From positions 1 through 17,357 of the forward strand of contig SBBH01000153.1 in assembly GCA_005239795.1 (NCBI GenBank): 17,357 nucleotides of DNA, in the 5' to 3' direction. Positions within the stretch are counted from its first letter, which is position 1, and every line of letters starts with the position of its first letter. This DNA is from Planctomycetales bacterium (GTDB taxonomy: Bacteria; Planctomycetota; SBBH01). Both the position numbers and the translations under genes were made by a program. This document shows, one piece after another, positions 1 to 7,053 of the stretch. Below the pieces are notes generated by a model. It had not been told where the DNA came from. It worked only from the letters and a program-made list of their open reading frames with translations, and did no database searches.

Positions 1-360
1 CACCACCATTGCAGAATCCCCTCCCCGCGCTCGCGCGACAAGCTCGCCAATGGCGGCGGCGGGATAGGTCCCGTCGGCGTCCGTGATCAAAATCCAGTCC
101 CCCGAGGCAGCAGCGATCCCACGACGCAGGGACGCGCCGTAACCGAGGTTTTGGTCGTTTTTAATGATCTTCACGTTGAGCCCGGAGGACGTCAGGGCAT
201 CGGACGTCCCGTCCGTGGAACCATCGTTCACGACGAGGATTTCGGCAGACATCCCGGCGCCGGCAAGGACCTGGCGCAGCTCCGTCACGACCGGAACGAT
301 CCCTTTCTCCTCATTGAACGCTGGTATGATGATCGAGAGATTCACAGGATACGTTTCCAA
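1..360 (-). CDS. Family 2 glycosyltransferase (N-terminal fragment, cut by window edge)
   Basis: The first 120 residues of a GT-A fold family 2 glycosyltransferase, of the kind related to dolichyl-/polyprenyl-phosphate sugar synthases. A typical N-terminus (LSIIIPAFNEEKG, about residues 8-20) is followed by the nucleotide-binding VVNDGSTDGT (43-52), NLGYGASLRRG (71-81) and the metal-binding DADG (94-97). The C-terminal part, including any membrane helices, lies beyond base 1. I chose the TTG at 360 because GGGAAGG sits just upstream; a GTG at 345 is the alternative. The gene starts 22 bases after the methyltransferase stop codon and is probably the third gene of a minus-strand operon with the cytidylyltransferase and the methyltransferase. 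That context suggests it transfers a sugar to a lipid carrier or surface glycan. The family is certain; the substrate is unknown. Confidence 0.9.
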   Translation of the reverse strand, partial: METYPVNLSIIIPAFNEEKGIVPVVTELRQVLAGAGMSAEILVVNDGSTDGTSDALTSSGLNVKIIKNDQNLGYGASLRRGIAAASGDWILITDADGTYPAAAIGELVARARGGDSAMVV

Positions 361-382
361 TCGGCCTTCCCAGCCGTGCCCG

Positions 383-1057
383 TCAACCCTTTTCGGCGAT
401 CAGCATATGCGTGACTCCCAACGGCCAGGCCCCCTCCAGAGACCGCAGAACGGGCAGAAGCCATGTCGGCGTCCAGTTTGCCGACACGAACCCAGCCGTG
501 CGGCTTGCGACGACGCGCAGGCCTGCCTGATGCAGCCATCCGGCTAAATGCCTTTTCGACAGACCCAGGAGCTTGCGCTCGGCCGGGATCATAGCGTAAA
601 AGGCCCACATCATGGGATTGGCGCGGTTCGGTTCGCACAAGACAACCCACCGCCGGTAGACTCGCGCCATCTCCGCAACGCCCCCCCCAGGATCCTCTAC
701 ATGATGAAGAAGGGCGTGAGCGAAAGCGAGATCGAACACTCCGTTCCCGAAATGCAGACGCCGTACGTCCCCTCGGATGCGCTTGGAGACCGGGTTCCGC
801 GCGAGCTGGGCCTCGGAGAAGTCGACCGCGACGACGTTGCACAGCCGCTCCAGGTGCGCCGCGAAGCGCCCCTCGCCGGATCCGACGTCCAGAACTGAGG
901 TTTTCCCGGACAACGGGACATGCTGAGCGAGCCACTTCAGACGCGGCATCACATACGCTTCGACGGCCGGATGGAAGGCGCCGCGCCGGCCAGCTAAAGC
1001 GCCGCGATTCCCATAACGCCTTTGCAACGCCGAAAATTCGTCGACCATCTCTCTCAC
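383..1057 (-). CDS. Class I SAM-dependent methyltransferase
   Basis: A 224-residue small-molecule methyltransferase. Motif I is VLDVGSGEG (55-63), an acidic residue that would hold the SAM ribose is at D79 (VVAVDF), and the motif IV/V region DLAFAHALLHHVEDP (109-123) is typical of the Methyltransf_11 family. The C-terminal third would bind the substrate and has no recognisable signature. The start is GTG at 1057, because AAGGA lies six to seven bases upstream; an internal ATG at 1048 has no such site. The gene lies 30 bases after the cytidylyltransferase gene and 22 bases before the glycosyltransferase gene, so it is probably co-transcribed. By context it may methylate a sugar or glycan intermediate, for instance O-methylating a nonulosonate, but this is inferred from position only. 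Confidence 0.9.
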   Translation of the reverse strand: MREMVDEFSALQRRYGNRGALAGRRGAFHPAVEAYVMPRLKWLAQHVPLSGKTSVLDVGSGEGRFAAHLERLCNVVAVDFSEAQLARNPVSKRIRGDVRRLHFGNGVFDLAFAHALLHHVEDPGGGVAEMARVYRRWVVLCEPNRANPMMWAFYAMIPAERKLLGLSKRHLAGWLHQAGLRVVASRTAGFVSANWTPTWLLPVLRSLEGAWPLGVTHMLIAEKG

Positions 1058-1087
1058 GATTTTCCTTGAAAAACAGGACTGTTCCCA

Positions 1088-1858
1088 TCAGCTCTTCTTC
1101 CGAGATCTCCCCGGAAGCGGGAGCGGCTTCTGCCGGACGTGCGCGTTGATCGCCACCCATTCGGGATGTGCCGTCAGAAGTGCGAGAACCTCCCGCCAGC
1201 CAGCCGTCGCCGCGCGTTCTCCCAACGCTCCGAAGATCTTTTCAAGGAGAAGAGCATCCTCGAGGGTGTCCACCACCCATCGGTGGCCGGAAAAATCCCC
1301 GCGAGGCCCGTAACTGCCGATCCGAAACAGCTCGGGATGCTGATAAAGATAAGGGGTCACGTGCTCCCGCTCATGGGGGAGGCGCGCTTCGCGCGCCGCC
1401 CGGCGCAAGGCGGCGGCGGTCATGATCTCGGCGTCCACTCCCCGCGGGAACGCTCGGCGCACCACGTTCGAGTAGTAATCCCACCTGTCGGCCTTCAGGA
1501 AACGCGCCAGCATTCGATCGATCAGGACCGAATCGATCAGGGGGCAGTCCGCCGTGATCCGGACGATCGTCTCGGCGCCGCTTTTTCGGGCGGCCCCGTC
1601 AAAACGGGCCAGGACGTCGTCTTCCGACCCCCGGAAGACGTCCACCCCCATCCGCCAGGCCGTCTCGACGATCGGAGCATCCTCTCTTTTTCGCGTGGTC
1701 GCCACGACGACAGCAAAAAGCCAGCGGGATCGCGCCAGACGCGACAACACCCATTCCAAGATAGGGCGCCCGGCCAAGGGCCGCAGAACCTTTCCTGGAA
1801 GCCGTGTGGACCCCATCCGGGCTTGGACGATGGCGACGATTTTTCTTTCAGAGATCAT
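1088..1858 (-). CDS. SpsF/PseF-like cytidylyltransferase (CMP-sugar activation)
   Basis: A 256-residue nucleotidyltransferase of the SpsF / CMP-NeuAc synthetase-like family. The nucleotide-binding signature QARMGSTRLPGKVL is at 12-25 and the metal-site segment RITADCPLID at 100-109. Family members activate 8- or 9-carbon acidic sugars with CTP, giving CMP-sugar donors. Start chosen: the ATG at 1858, directly before ISERKIVAIVQ where family homology begins. An upstream in-frame extension to 1954 is rejected as unlike the family and as occupying the divergent promoter region. A GGGGAG lies close to this ATG. The gene heads a minus-strand operon with the methyltransferase and glycosyltransferase genes and is divergent from the epimerase gene. 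With the NeuB-type synthase at 7054 it would complete synthesis and activation of a nonulosonic acid. The exact sugar (pseudaminic, legionaminic or other) cannot be told. Confidence 0.88.
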   Translation of the reverse strand: MISERKIVAIVQARMGSTRLPGKVLRPLAGRPILEWVLSRLARSRWLFAVVVATTRKREDAPIVETAWRMGVDVFRGSEDDVLARFDGAARKSGAETIVRITADCPLIDSVLIDRMLARFLKADRWDYYSNVVRRAFPRGVDAEIMTAAALRRAAREARLPHEREHVTPYLYQHPELFRIGSYGPRGDFSGHRWVVDTLEDALLLEKIFGALGERAATAGWREVLALLTAHPEWVAINAHVRQKPLPLPGRSRKKS

Positions 1859-1971
1859 GCTCCCCACGCCCGCCCGACTCGACGAGACAAGCGGACAATC
1901 TACCACGGCCGACGGGCCGACAGAAAGTGCGCGGCCTACAAACCCCCATTCCACCCCATAGAAAAGCTTCT

Positions 1972-1977
1972 TACACT
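1972..1977 (+). promoter_or_regulatory. Candidate -10 box (TACACT) for the epimerase gene
   Basis: TACACT ends nine bases before the epimerase ATG at 1987. No Shine-Dalgarno sequence lies between them and no good -35 hexamer is visible. This is the TANNNT-near-start layout expected for a leaderless mRNA. AAGCTT occurs on both sides of the box. Tentative. Confidence 0.35.
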
Positions 1978-1986
1978 AAAGCTTTC

Positions 1987-2901
1987 ATGCGCATTCTGGT
2001 CACCGGAGGTGCAGGTTTCATTGGGCGCGTGGTCGTCCGCCAGCTTATCGATCTAGGACACAGTGTCCGCGTGTACGACCTCGTTCCGAACCGCATCCCC
2101 AAGGTCGAATCCTCGACTGTTTGCAGCATCCTCGACCCATATGCCATGGTCGAGGTGATGCGCGGCTGCGACAGGGTCATGCACATGGCGGCGGCCGTGG
2201 GCGTCGGCCGCACCGAGGGGCGCCGGCTGGAATGCCTCTACGTCAACATCCAAGGAACCTTAAACGTGCTCGAGGCAGCCGCCAAAGCCAGGATCCAGAA
2301 GGTCCTTTTCATCTCCTCCTCCGAAGTCTACGGGGACATCACCGAAGGAGCGATTTCAGAAACCTCTCCCCTCAACCCCAAATCCAACTACGCAATCTCG
2401 AAGCTCGCCGGCGAAGAGCTCTTGAGAGCTTTCAAGGAAGAGTTCGGTCTCGATTACGCCGCCGTCCGCTTCTTCAGCGTCTACGGCAGCGGGCAAAAAC
2501 CGGAATTCGTCGTTCCTAAGTTCATCGAGGCGGTCCGGCGCAAGGAACCTCCCGTCATCTACGGAGACGGCTCCCAGACGCGCGCCTTCTGCCATGTGGA
2601 AGATGCCGCGCGCGGGGCGATTCTGGCGCTCTTGTCCGATCGCGCCAGCAGCGAGATCTTTAACATCGGGAACGACCAGGAACCGATCGCCATTCGAGAC
2701 TTGGCCGAGCGCGTAATCCGTCTCTGCGCCAATGGGCCGTTGAAGCCGGCCTTTGTCCCGCTAGACCAGACCGAGCGCAGTGCAGCTCGGGAGATCTATC
2801 GCCGTTTTCCAGATATCGGCAAGGCCCGCCGTGTCCTCGGCTACGCTCCGACGGTCACTCTTGACGAGGGGATACACCACATGTGGATCTCCCCGACATG
2901 A
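1987..2901 (+). CDS. NAD-dependent epimerase/dehydratase (extended SDR, nucleotide-sugar)
   Basis: A 304-residue extended short-chain dehydrogenase acting on nucleotide-sugars. The Rossmann glycine motif TGGAGFIG is at 6-13, the catalytic serine lies in ISSSEVYGD (109-117), and the YxxxK pair is Y135/K139 (NYAISK). RFFSVYGSGQ (161-170) and GDGSQTRAFCHVEDAA follow, as in UDP-glucose 4-epimerase-like enzymes. The N-terminus lacks the PseB-type signature, so I do not call it the 4,6-dehydratase that starts pseudaminate synthesis. Start: the ATG at 1987, immediately before RILVTGGAG. The longer in-frame extension reads back through the divergent promoter and has no family similarity. The stop codon overlaps the next gene's ATG at 2898 (ATGA), so translational coupling is likely. 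Probable role: epimerisation of a UDP-hexose(amine) precursor for the glycan. Confidence 0.93.
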   Translation: MRILVTGGAGFIGRVVVRQLIDLGHSVRVYDLVPNRIPKVESSTVCSILDPYAMVEVMRGCDRVMHMAAAVGVGRTEGRRLECLYVNIQGTLNVLEAAAKARIQKVLFISSSEVYGDITEGAISETSPLNPKSNYAISKLAGEELLRAFKEEFGLDYAAVRFFSVYGSGQKPEFVVPKFIEAVRRKEPPVIYGDGSQTRAFCHVEDAARGAILALLSDRASSEIFNIGNDQEPIAIRDLAERVIRLCANGPLKPAFVPLDQTERSAAREIYRRFPDIGKARRVLGYAPTVTLDEGIHHMWISPT

Positions 2902-4109
2902 CGCCCGTTTCCATTAAGACCAGGCAACATCGTGACCTGCCCATGAATGTGAGCGTCTTGATCCGAAATTTGAACTACGGGCATTTCCTCAACCGAGCGA
3001 TCGCCTCGGCACTGGATCAGGACTACCCCGCCGCGCGCCGCGAGATCATTGTCGTCGACGATGGATCAACCGACGAGAGTCCCCGCGTCCTCGCACAGTA
3101 TGCCGGACGGATCCGCCTCATCGCAGGCCCGCGCCGTGGCGCCATCGCAGCGCTGAACGCAGCGGTGCACGAAAGCCAAGGTGATGCGTTCACCCTCATC
3201 GACGCAGACGATTGGGCAGAGCCACGCCTTCTTTCAGCGCTGGCGGCCCCCTTGCAGAAAGATCCTCAAAGCGCCTTTTCCTATTGCGACTATTTTGAGG
3301 AGGGCCCAGGAGGGGAGGACCGCCGGCGGATCTCGACTGCCGCGACCCCATTCGATGGGACGGCAGCCGGCTTCCTCCACCGTCGGAGCGCCGTGGAGCG
3401 CGTCGGATTTTATGATGAAGAACTCATGTTCGCAGAGTACGACCTCCTGGCACGCGTGCTGAAGGAGAGCCAGGGCGTCCATATCCCAGAGGCGCTTTAC
3501 CATTATGTACGCCATGGCGCCAACATGACCGGCGACCCCGCGCGCGTCGCCCACGAGATCGACAAACTCCGGAAGCGTCATGGCCCGAATTTTCACGTGC
3601 GTTCCTACGGCATCGGCCCCGAGGCGCTGGTGCTCAGACCCGCCCACCGCGAGGAATCGGATGCACGGATGATCTTGAATTGGCGAAACGACCCCGTCGC
3701 GCGCGCCGCCTCCTTCCAGACGACGACGATCTCCTGGGAGGTGCATTGGCCATGGTACCTGGAACGCCTCGCCTCCTCCGACTGCCGCCTCTTCGTGGCC
3801 ATGGAAGGGACCGAACCGGTAGGGATGGTCCGCTTAGACCGGCGCGGCCGCAGTGCCTGGGAAGTGAGTATCAACCTGGCGCCCGAGAAACGCTACGGCG
3901 GGCGAGGCGTTCGCCTCCTGGCTCTGGCCGATGATCTCCTGCGCGCGGAGGATGCCGACGCGGTCTTGGAAGCCCGCATCCGCCAGGACAATCCCGCCTC
4001 ACAAGCCGCCTTCCGAAAAGCTGGTTATGAGCCGGGCGATCTTCTCGCCATAGAAGGGGTCCCAGCCCGCCGCTGGATCAAGCGACGGAGTTCCTCTCAT
4101 GTCTCCTGA
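2898..4109 (+). CDS. Fusion: family 2 glycosyltransferase + PseH-like GNAT N-acetyltransferase
   Basis: About 403 residues with two enzymes in one chain. Residues 16-230 are a GT2 domain: MNVSVLIRNLNYG at 16-28, VVDDGSTDES at 52-61, DADD at 102-105. Residues 244-395 are a GNAT acetyltransferase of the PseH type: ILNWRNDP (259-266), ISWEVHWPWYLER (278-290), VGMVRLDR (308-315) and the acetyl-CoA pyrophosphate loop RYGGRG (332-337). PseH acetylates UDP-4-amino-4,6-dideoxy-AltNAc, the product of PseC, whose gene follows and overlaps this one by 11 bases. I chose the ATG at 2898 because it overlaps the epimerase stop (ATGA); a GTG at 2883 and an ATG at 2943 (exact domain start) are alternatives. 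The fusion implies that acetylation and a glycosyl transfer are handled together. Both domain calls are strong; substrates are inferred. Confidence 0.9.
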   Translation: MTPVSIKTRQHRDLPMNVSVLIRNLNYGHFLNRAIASALDQDYPAARREIIVVDDGSTDESPRVLAQYAGRIRLIAGPRRGAIAALNAAVHESQGDAFTLIDADDWAEPRLLSALAAPLQKDPQSAFSYCDYFEEGPGGEDRRRISTAATPFDGTAAGFLHRRSAVERVGFYDEELMFAEYDLLARVLKESQGVHIPEALYHYVRHGANMTGDPARVAHEIDKLRKRHGPNFHVRSYGIGPEALVLRPAHREESDARMILNWRNDPVARAASFQTTTISWEVHWPWYLERLASSDCRLFVAMEGTEPVGMVRLDRRGRSAWEVSINLAPEKRYGGRGVRLLALADDLLRAEDADAVLEARIRQDNPASQAAFRKAGYEPGDLLAIEGVPARRWIKRRSSSHVS

Positions 4110-5259
4110 CGCCCTCGATTTCCTGCCGTACGGCCGTCCCTGGATCGACGCGGATGACCTGCGCGCCGTGGAGGCCGCCCTCAAGTCTGGCATGATCACC
4201 ACGGGGCCTCAGGTGAAAGCATTCGAGGCCGCTGTCGAGCGCTACACCGGCGCGGCGTTCGCGACAGCCGTCTCCAGCGGGACGGCGGCCTTGCACGCCG
4301 CCTTCGCATGCCTGAATCTCAAAGCTGGAGAAGAAGTGATCGTTCCGGCGCTGTCGTTCGTGGCCTCGGCAAACGCCGTGCGCTATGTCGGGGCGATGCC
4401 CATTTTCGTGGATATCGACGACAAAACGTTGAACCTCAACCCCGCGCTTGTCGAGAAAGCCATCACGCCCCGCACGCGCGCGATCCTGGCCGTGGATTTC
4501 ACCGGCCTTCCAGCGGATCTCGCGCGGTTAGCGGATATTGCCCACGACCAGAAGCTCTACCTCGTCGAAGACGCTGCCCACTCCTTTGGCGCCGTACAGT
4601 GCGACCACAAGGTCGGCGCCATCCCCGGCGTGGATCTCACGACGCTGAGCTTCCATCCCGTCAAGGCGATCACCACTGGAGAAGGGGGGATGGTCCTCAC
4701 GCCCCACGAGAATCTGCACCGCAAGCTCCAGAGGTTCCGCCATCACGGGTTGGCCGTACAAGCAGAGGAGCGCACGATGCCGCTGGAAGGCCCATGGCAC
4801 CAGGAAATGGTCGACCTGGGCTTCAACTACCGCCTGACGGATTTCCAATGCGCCCTGGGCGTGAGCCAGCTTGCCAAACTCGACCGTTTCCTTGATAAGC
4901 GACGCGATCTCGTTGAACGATACGGTCAGGTCTTGAAGGACCTCGCCGGATGCCGATTGCCGTCGCGGGAACCGCCCGACACGCGGTCCGCCTGGCATCT
5001 CTTCGTGATTCGTCTGGAAGGAGCGTTGGCCGAGCGACGCCGCGAGGTCGTCGAACACCTCAAGAAACGCGGCATCGGTACCCAGGTCCACTACCGCCCG
5101 ATTCCACGCCAGCCTTATTACCACACGGGCGGCGCGCCGCAGGAGTTTCCTGTAGCGAACCGCTACTACCGGGAAGCGCTCTCCCTGCCACTCTTTCCCG
5201 CGATGCGCTTCGAGGATGTGGATCGAGTTGGCAGGGCCCTCTGGGAAGCGGTCGCATAA
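4099..5259 (+). CDS. pseC: PseC/SpsC-like UDP-sugar 4-aminotransferase (DegT/DnrJ/EryC1 family)
   Basis: A 386-residue PLP-dependent sugar aminotransferase. FLPYGRPWID (8-17) and TTGPQVKAFE (34-43) match the family's N-terminus. SSGTAALHAAF (59-69) binds the cofactor phosphate, VEDAAHSFGA (156-165) carries the ring-nitrogen aspartate D158, and SFHPVKAITTGEGG (184-197) contains the Schiff-base lysine K189. LGFNYRLTDFQCALGVSQLAKLD is absolutely typical of PseC-type enzymes (split here by naming only its position, about 237-259). PseC aminates UDP-4-keto-6-deoxy-AltNAc at C4. The start is supported by GGAG eight bases before the ATG. It overlaps the glycosyltransferase-PseH gene upstream, whose acetyltransferase domain would act on its product. 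The convergent flippase gene's stop codon begins at the very next base. Exact sugar stereochemistry is not settled by sequence. Confidence 0.9.
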   Translation: MSPDALDFLPYGRPWIDADDLRAVEAALKSGMITTGPQVKAFEAAVERYTGAAFATAVSSGTAALHAAFACLNLKAGEEVIVPALSFVASANAVRYVGAMPIFVDIDDKTLNLNPALVEKAITPRTRAILAVDFTGLPADLARLADIAHDQKLYLVEDAAHSFGAVQCDHKVGAIPGVDLTTLSFHPVKAITTGEGGMVLTPHENLHRKLQRFRHHGLAVQAEERTMPLEGPWHQEMVDLGFNYRLTDFQCALGVSQLAKLDRFLDKRRDLVERYGQVLKDLAGCRLPSREPPDTRSAWHLFVIRLEGALAERRREVVEHLKKRGIGTQVHYRPIPRQPYYHTGGAPQEFPVANRYYREALSLPLFPAMRFEDVDRVGRALWEAVA

Positions 5260-6903
5260 TCAGCGTTTCAGATCGGTCGACACCGACGAGAAGGCTTTCC
5301 GCAGGCTCGCGGCCTCCCTAAAGAATGCGATGTCCTCGCGCGTGATCTCTCGCAGGAGACCGAGCGTCGCCAGATATCCCCCCCCCGCGGCAAATCCACC
5401 AAAAAACACCTGCCACAATTCGGGCACCGCCAAAAGATCCTCCCAGCTCGCTGGCAACCCAGGCACCATCGAAAAAATCTTCCGTGAGGCCCCGGTGGCC
5501 CACCTCCACCAAACGTCCGCTCCCACCACAAGCGTCCCGATGGCAGCGCCCATGGCTCCCGAGAGAAGATGTCTCAGCAACGCCAGGGACAGGAGCCCCC
5601 TGCCACTGACGCGGACCGCCATCCAGCGATTGAGCACCGTCCCCAAGAGCGCCGCCAAAAGCGTAGACAGGGCCGCGCCGAACGCCCCCATCCCCAGCAT
5701 GGGGAATCCCACCAGGCGATCCGGAATGAAAACGAGGTTGAACATGAAATCCAGGGCCGCCATAACGCCGCCGAGCCACAGCATATAGACAGGCCTGTCC
5801 ATGCCAGCTACCGCCTGCGCATAGGGACGATTCAAGGAAGCCGAACACCCCACTACAGCCAAGATCGAAAACACCTCGGCCGCGCCCGACGCCGAACGCC
5901 CATAAAGAAGAGCAAGAATCTCCGCCGGCATCGCGATCATGACCGCGCAGGCTGGCACCGCCAGGAATGCCAGATACCGCTCGCTGGCTCGCACGAGGTC
6001 CCGGATTTCTGAGATTTTTCCCGCCGCGTGCAGCTGGGAGATCTTGGAAAGAACGAGGTTGCCGATCTGGGCCAGGATCTGCCGGTCAAAAGTCTGGACC
6101 ACCTTCTGGGCCAGCTCATACAGCCCCACCGCTTCGTACCCGACCCACCGCTTCAGGAACCACTTGTCAAGATAGAGCTGGATTGACAGGAACGCTCCGG
6201 AGAGCGTCATCGGCGCGGCAAATTTCGAATAATTCGTGAAATTCTCCCGCGTGGGGCGGCTCCACGGAAGGCGCTCGGCCCAGATCGCGTAATAGAGGAG
6301 CGCCGTGACAGGCGTGACGAGATTCGCCAGGGCCCACCAAAGAGGGGTTTTTTCGTTCACCGGAAGGACGCCGCAGGCGAAGACCGCCGCGGGGATCTGG
6401 AGCCAGTTCCCGAGCACAATGGGGAAACGCTGGTGGACCACCTCGCGGCGGGCGGCGTAGGTCTGGCGCCAGATGTCGCCGATCTGGTTCAAGACGACCG
6501 ACAGGACCGTGACCCCCAGGACGGTACGCTCGACCCCGGACCCCCCCGAGGAAGAGGCCCCAGCGATCCAAAGGAAAACGGTCGGCGAAAGAACAACAGG
6601 CAGGAAGATGAACGCCAAAAGCAGGCTTTGCAAAATCCGGATCGCTCCGTAGGTCCCCACGCAGCGGGCGAGGTCCTTCCCTTCGGAGACGCGCTTGACG
6701 TGGGCGTTCGTGAATCCCGTCTCGGTGAGGACGCTCGCGAATCCCACCAGGGCCGCCGAGAAGGCGATCACCCCGCGGATCCGGACCCCCTCGCTTCCCA
6801 AGAGGTGCATGCAGACGGCCAGGCTCACCAGGCCCGCCCCCGAGCCCGCCAGGGACGCCAGGAGGTTCAAAAAGACCTTCCGGCCGCTATAGGGAACCGC
6901 CAC
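5260..6903 (-). CDS. Polysaccharide flippase (Wzx-like, MOP superfamily)
   Basis: A 547-residue polytopic membrane protein with a dozen or more hydrophobic segments spread along its length. The layout matches the MOP superfamily polysaccharide exporters (RfbX/Wzx): an amphipathic start, paired helices, and the segment LDKWFLKRWVGYEAVGLYELAQKV near the middle (mentioned by features: a DKWFL turn followed by GLYELAQKV). Such proteins flip undecaprenyl-linked oligosaccharide across the inner membrane. Start: GTG at 6903, with AAGGAG five bases upstream. It is divergent from the NeuB-type gene, convergent with pseC with no base between the two stop codons, and has a TATAAT promoter and a palindrome upstream. 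A loop of about 30 residues between the last helices is unusual. The transported glycan is presumably the one made by the surrounding genes. Confidence 0.88.
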   Translation of the reverse strand: MAVPYSGRKVFLNLLASLAGSGAGLVSLAVCMHLLGSEGVRIRGVIAFSAALVGFASVLTETGFTNAHVKRVSEGKDLARCVGTYGAIRILQSLLLAFIFLPVVLSPTVFLWIAGASSSGGSGVERTVLGVTVLSVVLNQIGDIWRQTYAARREVVHQRFPIVLGNWLQIPAAVFACGVLPVNEKTPLWWALANLVTPVTALLYYAIWAERLPWSRPTRENFTNYSKFAAPMTLSGAFLSIQLYLDKWFLKRWVGYEAVGLYELAQKVVQTFDRQILAQIGNLVLSKISQLHAAGKISEIRDLVRASERYLAFLAVPACAVMIAMPAEILALLYGRSASGAAEVFSILAVVGCSASLNRPYAQAVAGMDRPVYMLWLGGVMAALDFMFNLVFIPDRLVGFPMLGMGAFGAALSTLLAALLGTVLNRWMAVRVSGRGLLSLALLRHLLSGAMGAAIGTLVVGADVWWRWATGASRKIFSMVPGLPASWEDLLAVPELWQVFFGGFAAGGGYLATLGLLREITREDIAFFREAASLRKAFSSVSTDLKR

Positions 6904-6974
6904 CGTCGCTCCTTTCCGTCGGATCGATCGAACCTATCGATTCAAAACCCTGGGCCGACCCCGGAGGGACGACC

Positions 6975-7017
6975 GTTCAATGATTGAACATTATAAATCG
7001 ACAGCCGCAAAAGCCAA
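6975..7017 (-). promoter_or_regulatory. Flippase promoter with overlapping palindrome (candidate operator)
   Basis: On the minus strand a perfect TATAAT (6990-6995) is preceded at 16 bases by TTGGCT (7012-7017), a partial -35. The perfect inverted repeat GTTCAA-TGA-TTGAAC (6975-6989) abuts the -10 and covers the expected transcription start, about 80 bases upstream of the flippase GTG. This position suits a repressor site. No regulator gene for it is in the window. Confidence 0.5.
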
Positions 7018-7026
7018 GCAAAAGCC
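7007..7026 (+). repeat. Tandem direct repeat GCAAAAGCC, 11-bp period
   Basis: GCAAAAGCC occurs at 7007-7015 and again at 7018-7026, an 11-base step that places both on one face of the helix. It overlaps the -35 zone of the flippase promoter and sits just upstream of the candidate -10 of the NeuB-type gene, so it may be a shared activator or repressor site. Function is inferred from position only. Confidence 0.45.
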
Positions 7027-7038
7027 GAAGCGGCTCCC

Positions 7039-7044
7039 TACACT
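7039..7044 (+). promoter_or_regulatory. Candidate -10 box (TACACT) for the NeuB-type gene
   Basis: TACACT ends nine bases before the GTG at 7054, exactly the spacing seen upstream of the epimerase gene. The bases between are C-rich with no Shine-Dalgarno sequence, and no clear -35 hexamer is seen. This again points to a leaderless transcript. Confidence 0.35.
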
Positions 7045-7053
7045 ACCCCCCCT

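Noticed and set aside
342..1160. A 272-codon minus-strand frame overlapping the methyltransferase
   Set aside because: It is another frame of the methyltransferase gene, which has clear SAM motifs and a ribosome site; this frame is an Arg/Gly/Ser-rich shadow.
1859..1954. N-terminal extension of the cytidylyltransferase to 1954
   Set aside because: The extension precedes the family's conserved start, lacks similarity and covers the divergent promoter region.
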